Positions 20,907 to 32,961 of a stretch of 64,000 bases of DNA are shown here, piece by piece. How positions within the stretch are numbered: position 1 is the stretch's first letter; each line of letters begins with the position of its first letter. A program made the position numbers and the translations under genes. Origin of the DNA: Haematobia irritans. Its lineage: Eukaryota > Arthropoda > Insecta > Diptera > Muscidae. The notes under the pieces were generated by a model. It had not been told where the DNA came from. It did not search any database and worked only from the letters and a program-made list of their open reading frames with translations. The stretch covers positions 74,763,635 through 74,827,634 of the forward strand of contig NC_134398.1 in NCBI RefSeq assembly GCF_050003625.1, given 5' to 3'.

Positions 20907-22097
20907 GCTCAATGGGATAGTTTAGTTCTAGTCAATGGATCCCTGCAACGTAAATGGGAAAGCGAAGATGGCAAGAGCAGCCGAAATTTGATCATCGAAC
21001 CGGATTCCAAAATAAGAGACGTTTTGGGGGAGTTCCATGATGGTCCCAGTGGAGGTCATCTGGGAATAACCAAAACAGCCGAGAAAGTGAAGCAACGATT
21101 CTACTGGGTTGGATGCCAGAAATCAATTGCTGAATGGGTAGCCAATTGCGAGAAGTGCATGAAGGCGAAAGGTCCAACAAGGAAAAGTCGAGGTCCTATG
21201 CAAGAGTATAGACCAGGAGCCCCGTTTGAAAGAATAGAAATGGACGTGGCAGGCCCTTTCCCAGTAAGTGATTCTGGAAACCGTTATGTCCTTGTGGTCA
21301 TGGACTACTTCAGCAAATGGCCGGAGGTGTATGCAATTCCAAACCAAGAGGCAAAAACGATTGTGGATGTGGTCAACAAAAACTGGATATGTCGCTACGG
21401 TGTGCCGTTCGAGATTCACTCAGACCAGGGAAGAAATTTTGAATCGGCCATATTCAAAGAGATGTGTGAATCCCTTGGTATCAAGAAAACGAGGACTACG
21501 CCATTACATCCCCAATCCGATGGCATGGTAGAAAGGTTTAATCGCACCCTGGAAGAACATCTTCGAAAAGTGGTGGACAACGGCCAGAGGGACTGGGACG
21601 AGCATATACCAAAGTTTTTGCTGTCGTATAGATCTGCCATTCATGATTCCACCTCTCGAACACCGGCCAATGTTCTATTCGGAACTGAGTTGAAGTTGCC
21701 TGGAGATCTGATATTCGGCGCTAAACCTAATGAGCTCGACATAGAAGAAAACAGAAAAGACATCCCAAACACTTTCGGAGAAGTTCACGAATCAGTGCGC
21801 AACAAAATAAAAATGGTCAGCAACAGAATGAAGGCGAGATACGATCGTGCTGTAAATACTGAGGGCTTCCAAGAAGAAGAATTGGTCCTGCTATTTAACC
21901 CGCAACGAAAGAAAGGATTGTGTCCTAAACTGCAAACACAGTGGGAAGGCCCATACAAAGTCATCAAGAAGATCAATGATGTTGTATACCGGATTCAGAA
22001 GGACGACAGCCCTAGATCAAAGATGAAAGTTGAACATCTGGAACGATTAGCTCCTTACGGAACAGGTTCTGTGCCTGTTCGAGACGAACAGGCTTAA
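20907..22097 (+). CDS. Integrase region of the gypsy pol, uninterrupted frame
   Basis: Integrase inserts the DNA copy into the genome. It is in the same frame as RNase H but follows its stop, so this is a pol segment and not an independent gene; the first ATG-like start is near 20988. The zinc-binding N-terminus shows the two His (FHDGPSGGHLG) and CEKC. The catalytic core shows the three acidic residues, in EMDVAGPF, IHSDQGRNFES and DGMVERFNRTL. A GPYKVI-type C-terminal region follows (LQTQWEGPYKVIKKI). There is no chromodomain. The frame ends 11 bases before the right LTR. Confidence 0.88.
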   Translation, partial: AQWDSLVLVNGSLQRKWESEDGKSSRNLIIEPDSKIRDVLGEFHDGPSGGHLGITKTAEKVKQRFYWVGCQKSIAEWVANCEKCMKAKGPTRKSRGPMQEYRPGAPFERIEMDVAGPFPVSDSGNRYVLVVMDYFSKWPEVYAIPNQEAKTIVDVVNKNWICRYGVPFEIHSDQGRNFESAIFKEMCESLGIKKTRTTPLHPQSDGMVERFNRTLEEHLRKVVDNGQRDWDEHIPKFLLSYRSAIHDSTSRTPANVLFGTELKLPGDLIFGAKPNELDIEENRKDIPNTFGEVHESVRNKIKMVSNRMKARYDRAVNTEGFQEEELVLLFNPQRKKGLCPKLQTQWEGPYKVIKKINDVVYRIQKDDSPRSKMKVEHLERLAPYGTGSVPVRDEQA

Positions 22098-22108
22098 GCG
22101 GGAGGCAG
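22096..22108 (+). promoter_or_regulatory. Polypurine tract before the right LTR
   Basis: AAGCGGGAGGCAG directly abuts the TGTTAC of the right LTR, the expected place for plus-strand priming. It overlaps the integrase stop codon by two bases. Confidence 0.65.
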
Positions 22109-22713
22109 TGTTACGAATTTGATAATTATAGATTTAAGTTTATTTAAATTAGTTTCCGTTAATTTAAAATTTCAAATTGTAACGATAAAATTTCGCTATC
22201 ACTTGTTTGAATCATCTATTCATTTTCTAGTATTTTCCTAAATTTCTTTTATGTTCTTTTGTTTTCTTATTTTCATATCGAAATGTTAGTTCTTACTCTC
22301 TCATAGAATAAGAACCCCTTTGCTTTGTTATTTTGCATTCTCATTTGATCTCATTGTCTATTGTCATTGTTGTTGTAGTAATGCGAGCATATATCTATGT
22401 GAGTGTATATGTGTTTGGCAGCCACCAGATGAATAACTTAATGGTCGTAGATCCTTCTAGCGTAGTTAAAGAATGGCGTTGCCAGAATATTGTAGTGCTG
22501 CCAGAATGTTCTCGTATTGCCAGACCGTCATATATAAAAGCGCTCGCATGCTGCTAACGAATCAGTCTTAATTAAAGCGTCAAACGAATAACATCAGTGG
22601 AACGAATTGTAAAGTGTAAAGTCATAGTAAATAAATTGTAGATTAACGTTATTGGAACGAACAGCATTTTAATTGACGGGTAATTGAAAACGCCTAAATA
22701 TAAAAACGTAACA
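22109..22713 (+). repeat. 3' LTR of the gypsy element
   Basis: 605 bp, TGTTAC...GTAACA. It aligns throughout with the 5' LTR, with scattered substitutions and small gaps (for example near 22470). Confidence 0.93.
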
Positions 22714-22734
22714 ATATCATGTGTTACGACGTTG

Positions 22735-22868
22735 TGATAGTTAATACCACAATAATACCGGATGTAAATGATTTGATACAAAGTGGTGCCAAAATTAAAA
22801 GGTAACTTGAATCAATTTATTAATACCAAATGGTAATGGCCACATACCGCCTTTTTTCTACCAGTACA
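22735..22868. repeat. GGTATT/AATACC-rich foldback-like repeat, right part
   Basis: Words such as AATACC, GGTAAT and ATACCG recur, and the block ends TTTTTTCTACCAGTAC. See the left part at 13968-14240. Together they would flank the 70-bp duplication, the second dispersed repeat and the gypsy element. Confidence 0.4.
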
Positions 22869-22878
22869 GCATCATAGA

Positions 22879-23104
22879 TGGTCTGTATCAAACTTTCGCA
22901 ACTATCGCAAAGTTGTAAACGTCGTAAACGTCACATACACGTCATAAATTAAGAAAAAGTAACAATCGTCGCAAACTCAAAATATTTCAGTTGGTCTGTA
23001 TCAAACTTTCGCAACTATCGCAAAGTTGTAAACGTCGTAAACGTCACATACACGTCATAAATTAAGAAAAAGTAACAATCGTCGCAAACTCAAAATATTT
23101 CAGT
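22879..23104. repeat. 113-bp direct tandem duplication
   Basis: Two apparently identical 113-bp copies (22879-22991 and 22992-23104), marked by GGTCTGTATCAAACTTTCGC. The unit itself contains short repeats (AAACGTCGTAAACGTCAC). Non-coding. Confidence 0.88.
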
Positions 23105-23740
23105 TGCTTCAGCTAGGCGGCGAATGATGATTTGAGGGAAGAAGTTTCAATTTTAAGGAATGTTCATAAAATTATAAATGAGTTTAAAAAACTTGAGAAT
23201 AGAGTTATTTCAATTGGACACTCCAAGCCAAAATTGCTATGAACTTTTCACGAATTTCTGCAGAAACTGGAAGGAAGGAAAACTACTTTAGTCTTGCATA
23301 AGTGAATTGCTGTTTAGAGAGATATTTATAAAAACACTTTGGGCTATTAGAGCATATTTCCATACTAATTAAAAATTGTGTGGACATTATGGACAACGCA
23401 ACCCAATATATGAAATATCGTAAAAACTTCTTCAAAAGTCATGAAATTTGAAGAAAGTTTCTTTTAAAGTACGAACTTTTTAAAAAGAAAAGTTAATGTA
23501 GAATATTTCGTACACGTTTCGTATATATATAAAATGTTCTTCGTAAAATTTACGAAAATGAATGAAAATTTCGTTGTTTTAATGAAGAATTCACGAAGAA
23601 TAGTTAATTAAGAATTCTTCGTAAAATTAACAAAGAGAATTCTTCCGGTGCAATGGCAAGGTATCTTAAAATTGTTGTTTCTAAATTGTAAATTAGTCCA
23701 CATGGAGTTAGTCCAGTTCAGTTCTTGACCGGTATAATTA
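23105..23740. other. AT-rich DNA with diverged TTTCGTA motifs
   Basis: No gene recognised. 23450-23640 carries TTTCGTA, TACGAAA and GAAGAATTC variants like those at 13440-13850. Confidence 0.4.
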
Positions 23741-23940
23741 GAAGATTCTATAAATATCTATACGTAGATGTTGTCCGATATGACCCATTTGCAATACCTA
23801 TATCAATAACAACTACTTGTGCCAAGTTTCAAGTCGATAACTTGTTTAGCGTGATTTCAATAGACGGACAGACGAACATCACTATAACAATGTTCGACTC
23901 AGAATTTCACCACGACACAGAATATATATACATTAAGGGG
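23741..23940 (+). repeat. Fragment of the dispersed repeat tail
   Basis: Matches the tail of the 6058-7162 element: GCAATACC...ATCAATAACAACTACTTGTG, GCCAAGTTTCAAGTCG, GACGGACAGACGAACAT, and AATATATATAC. It lacks the internal tandem repeats and the terminal hairpin. Confidence 0.7.
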
Positions 23941-25104
23941 GCACATTTTAAGAGGCAATTTAATATCACAAACGGAAATTTTACAAATTCAATGAAACTG
24001 ATTCGTAATTCCATCGAAAATATTTCGTGCTTTTTATGGAGAAATTGTAACACAGAATGTTTCGTAAAATATTCATAAATTCGTAAAAACTTTTTCACAA
24101 AAATCATGAAATGTGAAGAATTTTTAGCCATGTTCTATTATCACTATTTTCTACGTACTAAAAATAACCTACAATAAACATGATTTTAAGACCAAAAAAG
24201 TGAATTTATATCTTATTCGGTTTTTGAGAAATTCCAAAAAAAAAAAAAAAAACTTTCAATTTGTTTCCTATAAAATTCACTGTTTAGCCTTCTGCTATAA
24301 ATCAATATTTTCAATATATTTTTTAATATTTTAATATTTTTTAATATTTTTAAATCAATAAATTTGAGTAGAGATGAGTCGACGTATTCGGCCGACCAAA
24401 CACTGGTCGGCGGCTTCATTCTCTGATTACGAATGTCGCACTAATCGTCCAAATTAATCCTGCTATGCGAACCTTCCTATTGTAGTTTAAGCTTTCCACA
24501 AAAAGGTGGCATCACTTTTATGCAAAATTGGTATCACTATTCTAAAAATAGACTCAACTTCAATATACGAAAATGTTATTTCCAATGTATTACAAAATAT
24601 CGATTGCTGGTGGTGGTAATAATTCCCAAATGTAAATTCCTTAACTTTTTTGTATATATAGAATCAAAACTTACGGCAAGTGTCGGTGGGGCGTGCGTAG
24701 CCACAGCTTCTGTGTTCTGTTGAACAGCTGGTGAAAGTGGTGGAGTATGCACGCTGCAAGTGGAACATCGGTGTACCCTAGTCATGTGATATGAGTATGT
24801 CTATCACATGTCCCTGAGTGGCACTGATGTTACGTGAGCATTGTTCCACCGCCAGGCGGTTTCAGTTGAAATTGCCGTCCAGTGTAGATGAGTTGGTTAG
24901 AAAAAATATTAGTTAGAAAAAGTAGTTAGTAGTAATGTAGTGTGAGCGAATAAGCAAAGCAGGGCATTGTGAGAGTAGGGTAGGAGGAAGAGCGAGGCGT
25001 GGCAGTCAGCGGGCGACAGGTAGTGGGTGGTAAGGAGAGGGAAGCGGGAAAGTAGGAGGAAAGTGGAGTAAGAGGAATTAGAGTTGTGAGGGGGCTTGGG
25101 TGTC
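23941..25104. other. Non-coding DNA at the left flank of the histone array
   Basis: No gene recognised. It includes an 8-bp-stem hairpin (GCCGACCA / TGGTCGGC, loop AACAC) at 24391-24411, next to AGAGATGAGTCGAC, which may be the end of an unidentified transposon. From about 24940 to 25104 one strand is strikingly G+A rich (GGTAGGAGGAAGAGCGAGG and similar), without a clear repeat period. Confidence 0.4.
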
Positions 25105-25196
25105 GAAAGAAGAGAGCGAAAAAAGGTATTTTGAACGCGCGAGGCCACCGCGGTGGCCTCGCGCGTTCAAAATACCTTTTTTCGCTCTCTTCTTTC
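25105..25196. repeat. 92-bp perfect palindrome next to the array boundary
   Basis: Two 46-bp arms with no spacer, centred on CCGCGG between 25150 and 25151. I checked every base pair of the arms. The inner part is GC-rich (CGCGCGAGGCCACC) and the outer part is the continuation of the G+A-rich strand. It ends 71 bp before histone-unit homology starts. Confidence 0.95.
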
Positions 25197-26261
25197 TCCT
25201 ATTATGTATAACCAATACCGGCGCCTTTGGCTCGGCTTTTCCCCCTTTTACAGCACAAATTTCATACAATTTTCTAGGGTGTTTATAGTTTATATATTTC
25301 CTAAAGTCGTTAGACTTAAATTTATTCCATCTGTTGTTATAATTCTTTTAGTTTTTCTGCGAAATTTTATATCAAAAATAGCCAATTTCTTAAAATTTGG
25401 CTAGAGGTGGTATATCAGCTATGGCAAATTTTTATTCATAGTATTTCGATTTAAAATTTTGTTAAAATGGTATTATAATCCGACATGTATTTTTTCTACG
25501 ATGTTTTAATATTTTTCATATATATATTTAATTTCTTTTGCAAATATTTTAATTTTATGGTTTCAACTATATTCAACATTGTTAACATCGCTGTACATGA
25601 TATACCACACCTTCACGATTATTTTAACTTTTCGTTACAATTTGACACTTTTTATTAATAATGTTATATTTTAGTATAAATGTGTGATTTCTATTATATT
25701 TTTGAATGAAAATTTCCTAAAACATTTTTAGTTTTGAGCTTTGAAATTAATTTGCAGAAAAACTTTTATTCATGGAAAATATCCCAATATGATGAATTCC
25801 ACTGTCATAGACGACATAATATAATTGAATATTTTACCATGAAAACTATGCAAATTGTATAATTTTTTCGTATTTCTTTAAAGAAAACATATCAAGATTC
25901 CCTATAAATTTTTTATTTTATAAAATTTTCAATAAAAATAGTAAAATTTATATAATTTAGTTGGAAATTTATGATGACACTTTTATAAACTTTCAACTCA
26001 AAAGATTATAATACTCTAGCCCTTCAATATTATTAATTGAAATCCTTTTTGTCATTTAGGTGGATATCTCTACTAGAGAAATGTGATAAATTCCAATTAA
26101 ATATATTTACTATGTCATCATAAATTTAATTATTCTATCAAAACTTTTGTGAAAAAATTTATTCTCTTCCACACAAGAATTCACAAAATTTCGTAGCTGA
26201 CTACTATGTACTTCTCATAATTCCGATGTACCCAAGAATAGCTAGGTTGAACGGTAAAAAA

Positions 26262-26270
26262 TATATATAA
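26262..26270 (+). promoter_or_regulatory. TATA-like element of H1, copy 1
   Basis: TATATATAA lies 58 bp upstream of the H1 start codon, with AGTGTTTG (a plausible transcript start) about 30 bp downstream. It recurs in every unit at the same offset. Confidence 0.6.
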
Positions 26271-26327
26271 CCAACGTACACGCGTGTTAGTGTATATTAG
26301 TGTTTGAAGTGAAAAATATAGTGAAAC

Positions 26328-26993
26328 ATGTCTGACGCCGCCGTAGTTGAAGCCACCGCATCTCCAGTTGCCGCTGTTGAGAAAAAGGCACCTAAAAAAG
26401 CTGCTGCCAAGGCAAAGAAGCCCTCTGCTGCCCCATCTCATCCACCAACCCAACAAATGGTCGATGCTGCCATCAAAACATTGAAAGAACGTGGTGGTTC
26501 ATCATTGCCTGCCATCAAGAAATATTTGGCCAGCACCTACAAAGTTGATGCCCAAAAATTGGCTCCCTTCATCAAGAAGTATTTGAAGGGCGCTGTTGCC
26601 AGTGGAAAATTGATCCAAACTAAAGGTAAGGGTGCATCTGGTTCATTCAAAATGTCTAAAGCAATGAGCGCCGAAAAGAAGAAGGCCCCAGCTGGTGATA
26701 AGAAAAAGAAGGCTGCCGCACCCAAAAAGGCCAGTGGAGAAAAGAAGGCTGCTGCAAAGAAACCTTCTGCCGCTAAGAAGACAGCAGAAAAGAAGAAGAC
26801 CGAAAAGGCTAAGGCTAAAACTGCCAAAAAGACCGGTACAGTTAAAGCTAAACCAGCAAAAACCGCCGCCAAGGCCAAGGCCTCCGCCACAAAACCAAAA
26901 GCACCCAAGGCAAAAACAGTAGCAGCAGCCAAACCCAAAAAGGCCGCCGCTGCCAAGAAACCAGCTGCTAAAAAAGCCGCCGCCAAGAAGTAA
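26328..26993 (+). CDS. His1: Linker histone H1, copy 1
   Basis: H1 binds linker DNA at the nucleosome entry/exit and compacts chromatin. The 221-residue product has a short Ala/Lys N-tail, a winged-helix globular domain at roughly residues 38-113 ([20 protein letters not shown]...GASGSFKMS) and a long Lys/Ala/Pro-rich C-tail ending AAAKK. It is shorter than the 256 residues of Drosophila melanogaster H1. The ATG is preceded by GTGAAAC, like the other histone genes here. It has no intron. It is followed by a histone stem-loop at 27051-27066, a purine-rich GAAAAAGAGAA at 27080-27090 and AATAAA at 27137-27142. Expression is therefore probably S-phase coupled and non-polyadenylated, with a backup poly(A) signal. 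Confidence 0.98.
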   Translation: MSDAAVVEATASPVAAVEKKAPKKAAAKAKKPSAAPSHPPTQQMVDAAIKTLKERGGSSLPAIKKYLASTYKVDAQKLAPFIKKYLKGAVASGKLIQTKGKGASGSFKMSKAMSAEKKKAPAGDKKKKAAAPKKASGEKKAAAKKPSAAKKTAEKKKTEKAKAKTAKKTGTVKAKPAKTAAKAKASATKPKAPKAKTVAAAKPKKAAAAKKPAAKKAAAKK

Positions 26994-27050
26994 ATTTTCT
27001 ATTTCATGGCAGAATGATTATTTTCGATATTCGAAAGCAGTTTATCTAAC

Positions 27051-27066
27051 AGCCCTTTTCAGGGCT
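27051..27066 (+). terminator. Histone 3' stem-loop of H1, copy 1
   Basis: AGCCCTTTTCAGGGCT: 6-bp stem with TTTC loop, the SLBP-binding element directing U7-dependent cleavage. Same offset in units 2-6. Confidence 0.95.
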
Positions 27067-27666
27067 ACAAAATATCTTTGAAAAAGAGAACAAATTTTAT
27101 GCAAACAATTTTGTTTTGTTACCTAATTTTTATTTAAATAAATATACATTGTACTTAATCTATTTTTCACGGTAAAATTGAAATTTATAATCACATGTTT
27201 TATGGGAATTTTTCCAAAACTGGATTAGCCAATTGGGATGTGGTAATAAACCACAGCAATTAGAATTCTAGAAAAAAAGGTTTCATGTACCTACGCATAG
27301 AGTCATCATCAAAACTCACACACACACACATCCTTTAACTACGATCAATGTAATAAAGTCTTTTACTCTGAGAAAAATATTATAGCGACGTTATTATAAT
27401 GAAGAAAAATAAAAAGAAGAAATATTGAAGAAACAGTAATGAAATGCCAAATTAGAATTTTAATAGAAGTTAGACATAGTAATGAAATGCCATAATAGAA
27501 TTTTAATAAAATGAAGATTACAACATTGAATTTTTCTTAGTTGAAAAATCAATTATTTGTTATTATTCGATGGAAGATGTATTTATTTTTTTTTTATTGA
27601 AATAAAATAAGGATATTTTGTTTTTAGTTGATCAACAAAGAAAATCTCTTTTTTAATGATTTTTGT

Positions 27667-27682
27667 GGCCCTGAAAAGGGCC
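27667..27682 (-). terminator. Histone 3' stem-loop of H2B, copy 1
   Basis: On the minus strand GGCCCTTTTCAGGGCC. A purine-rich AAAAAAGAGATTTT follows, and AATAAA lies at 27593-27598 (minus). Confidence 0.95.
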
Positions 27683-27726
27683 TTTGATGGTGGAGGAAAT
27701 AAATTTTCGACGAAATATGAAGCCAT

Positions 27727-28101
27727 TTACTTGGAGCTGGTGTACTTAGTAACGGCTTTGGTACCTTCACTGACAGCGTGCTTAGCCAATTCACCGGGCA
27801 ATAATAGACGAACGGCAGTTTGGATTTCCCGACTGGTGATGGTGGAACGCTTGTTGTAGTGAGCCAAACGAGAGGCTTCGGCGGCAATACGTTCGAAGAT
27901 ATCATTAACGAAACTGTTCATGATGCTCATTGCCTTTGAAGAGATACCAGTATCGGGATGTACTTGCTTCAACACTTTGTAAATGTAGATGGCATAACTC
28001 TCCTTACGCTTGGTGCGTCTCTTGGTCTTGTCACCCTTTGTGATGTTCTTTTGGGCTTTGCCGGCCTTCTTTGCTGCTTTACCACTGGCTTTTGGAGGCA
28101 T
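27727..28101 (-). CDS. His2B: Histone H2B, copy 1
   Basis: H2B pairs with H2A in the nucleosome core. The start chosen is [15 protein letters not shown] at 28101, giving 124 residues. The longer open frame from 28257 adds 52 residues that do not look like histone and run back through the promoter; the canonical family start and the TAGTGAAAATG context support the shorter form. The histone fold ([20 protein letters not shown]...) and the C-terminal helix ending AVTKYTSSK are complete. The gene is divergent from H2A across a 266-bp gap. I see no clear TATA box for it. Confidence 0.98.
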   Translation of the reverse strand: MPPKASGKAAKKAGKAQKNITKGDKTKRRTKRKESYAIYIYKVLKQVHPDTGISSKAMSIMNSFVNDIFERIAAEASRLAHYNKRSTITSREIQTAVRLLLPGELAKHAVSEGTKAVTKYTSSK

Positions 28102-28742
<641 letters not shown>

Positions 28743-28797
28743 ATTATCTACAAGAAAATGTAAATACAGACCATCGTATCTCTATCAAACAACAATC

Positions 28798-28813
28798 CGT
28801 CCTTTTCAGGACG
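28798..28813 (+). terminator. Histone 3' stem-loop of H2A, copy 1
   Basis: CGTCCTTTTCAGGACG: 6-bp stem, TTTC loop. Confidence 0.95.
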
Positions 28814-29679
28814 ACAAAACATTTTTAAAAAGAGAAAAAATACTTTCAAACAATATAATTTCATACATACTTTTTTTCTGTAACAATAAAATTTACTATA
28901 AAAAAATTTATATGAAGATATTCATCTGTTATGGCATCGAAAAATTTCGTCACTATATATACATATATTTAGTTTATCGAAAAATTTCGCCACTTCATAT
29001 TTTCATTTTGTTCCTATCTAATGCCATTTATTCCTAATATCGCAAAACAACAAATTCCCACCAATTTCATTAAGAGAGCATTCGTTTTCTGAGCCGAAGT
29101 GTTTTTATTTTCATCTGTATCAACTCTGATTATTTACTACATATGTATCTTTTGTATGCTTTGGCAATGCCGAAGTCTAGTAGGATCGTAAGTGTTCGTA
29201 ACTTCTAGCGGAAAGTTGCAAATAGTTGATGACAGAGGAAGTTGTTTGTACCAATACATACATAATTGATTTCTGCAAAAAGAGAGTAAGAACAAATGAG
29301 ACTAGGATCGAGTACAGTGCAACATAGAATCATTTTCTTTGATTTCTGCAAAAGAGTAAGAGAATCATAGAATCATTTTCTTTGGGGAATGGGACGAGAA
29401 ATGGCATATTGAGAATTGCATATATGTTTCGTATGTATTACATTCGTAGTGTTTTTCTTTTGTAGTGTGTCATGTTTTCCAAGTGCCGACGGCAGAAAAA
29501 TAGCATAGTAGTCGCCTTTGGTAAGTCCATACATAATTGTTTCATTGGGTTAGTAACAATGTTTTGCCGACGGCAAACCAAATGTTTGTAATTTTATTTA
29601 AACCAAGTAAATTTAAAATTTTATTAAAATAATTAAATAAATTTGTAACAAGATGATCTCTTTTGTAAATATATTTTGT

Positions 29680-29695
29680 GGTCCTGAAAAGGACC
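29680..29695 (-). terminator. Histone 3' stem-loop of H4, copy 1
   Basis: On the minus strand GGTCCTTTTCAGGACC, with AAAAGAGATCATC following and AATAAA at 29620-29625 (minus). Confidence 0.95.
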
Positions 29696-29750
29696 GATTG
29701 TTTTTGTATTAAAGTATTTAAATATTCTCCAAATAGCGTCAAGAAAATGT

Positions 29751-30806
<1,056 letters not shown>

Positions 30807-32295
30807 ATTTTTGACATATTAAAAGCCAACTTTTTTTACAAAAACAATCGGTCCTTTTCAGGACCACAATATTTTTATAAAAAGAGAAAAATTTTTTTCA
30901 ATACTTTACAGTTGACAAGAATTTATTCTTAATTATTTGATATCAATAAAATATATTGCATTTGTGTGTGTGTTTTTTTTTTTTTTGTATTAGGTTGGAT
31001 ATGAAGGGAATGTTGATATATGATGTAGATTTTGCTTTCCAATGGTTTTACATTTTTTCGTACTCATTCACAATTTATTTTCTATTAATTTATTTTTTAA
31101 AAGAAGAAAAGATATAAGTAGGAGGATTTGTTTCTTATTTTCATCTAATGCTACATTCAATGCGGCAAACATTTTATGAAATATTTTCTAACCCTATATG
31201 GCAAACTTTTCGTAACAAATCGAAGATTATTTTTGAATTTTCTAGGGTGTTTATAGTTTATATATTTCCTAAAGTCGTTAGACTTAAATTTATTCCATCT
31301 GTTGTTATAATTCTTTTAGTTTTTCTGCGAAATTTTATATCAAAAATAGCCAATTTCTTAAAATTTGGCTAGAGGTGGTATATCAGCTATGGCAAATTTT
31401 TATTCATAGTATTTCGATTTAAAATTTTGTTAAAATGGTATTATAATCCGACATGTATTTTTTCTACGATGTTTTAATATTTTTCATATATATATTTAAT
31501 TTCTTTTGCAAATATTTTAATTTTATGGTTTCAACTATATTCAACATTGTTAACATCGCTGTACATGATATACCACACCTTCACGATTATTTTAACTTTT
31601 CGTTACAATTTGACACTTTTTATTAATAATGTTATATTTTAGTATAAATGTGTGATTTCTATTATATTTTTGAATGAAAATTTCCTAAAACATTTTTAGT
31701 TTTGAGCTTTGAAATTAATTTGCAGAAAAACTTTTATTCATGGAAAATATCCCAATATGATGAATTCCACTGTCATAGACGACATAATATAATTGAATAT
31801 TTTACCATGAAAACTATGCAAATTGTATAATTTTTTCGTATTTCTTTAAAGAAAACATATCAAGATTCCCTATAAATTTTTTATTTTATAAAATTTTCAA
31901 TAAAAATAGTAAAATTTATATAATTTAGTTGGAAATTTATGATGACACTTTTATAAACTTTCAACTCAAAAGATTATAATACTCTAGCCCTTCAATATTA
32001 TTAATTGAAATCCTTTTTGTCATTTAGGTGGATATCTCTACTAGAGAAATGTGATAAATTCCAATTAAATATATTTACTATGTCATCATAAATTTAATTA
32101 TTCTATCAAAACTTTTGTGAAAAAATTTATTCTCTTCCACACAAGAATTCACAAAATTTCGTAGCTGACTACTATGTACTTCTCATAATTCCGATGTACC
32201 CAAGAATAGCTAGGTTGAACGGTAAAAAATATATATAACCAACGTACACGCGTGTTAGTGTATATTAGTGTTTGAAGTGAAAAATATAGTGAAAC
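30807..32295. other. H3-H1 spacer, copy 1 to copy 2
   Basis: 1,489 bp, very AT-rich, with the H3 processing region at the left and the H1 promoter at the right. A GT/T run lies near 30964-30986. The array's left boundary (25268) corresponds to position 31236 here. No gene recognised; the short open frames are AT-driven. Confidence 0.7.
30850..30865 (+). terminator. Histone 3' stem-loop of H3, copy 1
   Basis: GGTCCTTTTCAGGACC: 6-bp stem, TTTC loop. Confidence 0.95.
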
Positions 32296-32961
32296 ATGTC
32301 TGACGCCGCCGTAGTTGAAGCCACCGCATCTCCAGTTGCCGCTGTTGAGAAAAAGGCACCTAAAAAAGCTGCTGCCAAGGCAAAGAAGCCCTCTGCTGCC
32401 CCATCTCATCCACCAACCCAACAAATGGTCGATGCTGCCATCAAAACATTGAAAGAACGTGGTGGTTCATCATTGCCTGCCATCAAGAAATATTTGGCCA
32501 GCACCTACAAAGTTGATGCCCAAAAATTGGCTCCCTTCATCAAGAAGTATTTGAAGGGCGCTGTTGCCAGTGGAAAATTGATCCAAACTAAAGGTAAGGG
32601 TGCATCTGGTTCATTCAAAATGTCTAAAGCAATGAGCGCCGAAAAGAAGAAGGCCCCAGCTGGTGATAAGAAAAAGAAGGCTGCCGCACCCAAAAAGGCC
32701 AGTGGAGAAAAGAAGGCTGCTGCAAAGAAACCTTCTGCCGCTAAGAAGACAGCAGAAAAGAAGAAGACCGAAAAGGCTAAGGCTAAAACTGCCAAAAAGA
32801 CCGGTACAGTTAAAGCTAAACCAGCAAAAACCGCCGCCAAGGCCAAGGCCTCCGCCACAAAACCAAAAGCACCCAAGGCAAAAACAGTAGCAGCAGCCAA
32901 ACCCAAAAAGGCCGCCGCTGCCAAGAAACCAGCTGCTAAAAAAGCCGCCGCCAAGAAGTAA
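32296..32961 (+). CDS. His1: Histone H1, copy 2
   Basis: Predicted protein identical to copy 1. Stem-loop at 33019-33034. Confidence 0.98.
   Translation: MSDAAVVEATASPVAAVEKKAPKKAAAKAKKPSAAPSHPPTQQMVDAAIKTLKERGGSSLPAIKKYLASTYKVDAQKLAPFIKKYLKGAVASGKLIQTKGKGASGSFKMSKAMSAEKKKAPAGDKKKKAAAPKKASGEKKAAAKKPSAAKKTAEKKKTEKAKAKTAKKTGTVKAKPAKTAAKAKASATKPKAPKAKTVAAAKPKKAAAAKKPAAKKAAAKK

Larger units (their letters stand above)
15593..22713 (+). mobile_element. Ty3/gypsy-type LTR retrotransposon, full length but coding-defective
   Basis: A 7,121-bp element with two LTRs bounded by TGTTAC...GTAACA, a 4-bp target duplication ATAT (15589-15592 and 22714-22717), a tRNA-Leu-type primer binding site and a purine-rich tract before the right LTR. 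The pol order is protease, RT, RNase H, integrase, which defines the Ty3/gypsy group. I saw no envelope-like frame after integrase. Several frameshifts, a triplicated RT segment and a nonsense codon show that this copy cannot make a normal pol product. The LTRs differ by scattered substitutions and small indels, so the insertion is not recent. Confidence 0.95.
26994..27726. other. H1-H2B spacer, copy 1
   Basis: Both genes end in this spacer, so it holds two convergent 3' processing regions. It also has a CA repeat near 27317-27330 and an approximate 43-bp duplication (AGTAATGAAATGCC...AGAATTTTAATA) at about 27436-27520. No further gene. Confidence 0.7.
28743..29750. other. H2A-H4 spacer, copy 1
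   Basis: Holds the two 3' processing regions. Also present are two copies of TATCGAAAAATTTCG(T/C)CAC (about 28934-28995), a diverged repeat around TTTCTGCAAAAGAGAGTAAG with AGAATCATTTTCTTTG (about 29269-29382), and two copies of the 11-mer TGCCGACGGCA at 29484-29494 and 29575-29585. No gene seen. Confidence 0.7.

Noticed and set aside
22879..23104. CRISPR-like array
   Set aside because: This is a eukaryotic window and the repeats are two adjacent 113-bp copies without spacers.
24600..25100. A 5' leader or open frame of another retrotransposon at the array boundary
   Set aside because: No protein motif on either strand. The 79-residue minus-strand frame is Ser/Leu/His-rich because of the purine-rich strand.
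26537..26986. Long minus-strand frames inside H1 (Ala/Phe-rich) and plus-strand frames opposite H4 and H2B
   Set aside because: They are mirror images of the codon bias of the histone genes and have no promoter or family match.
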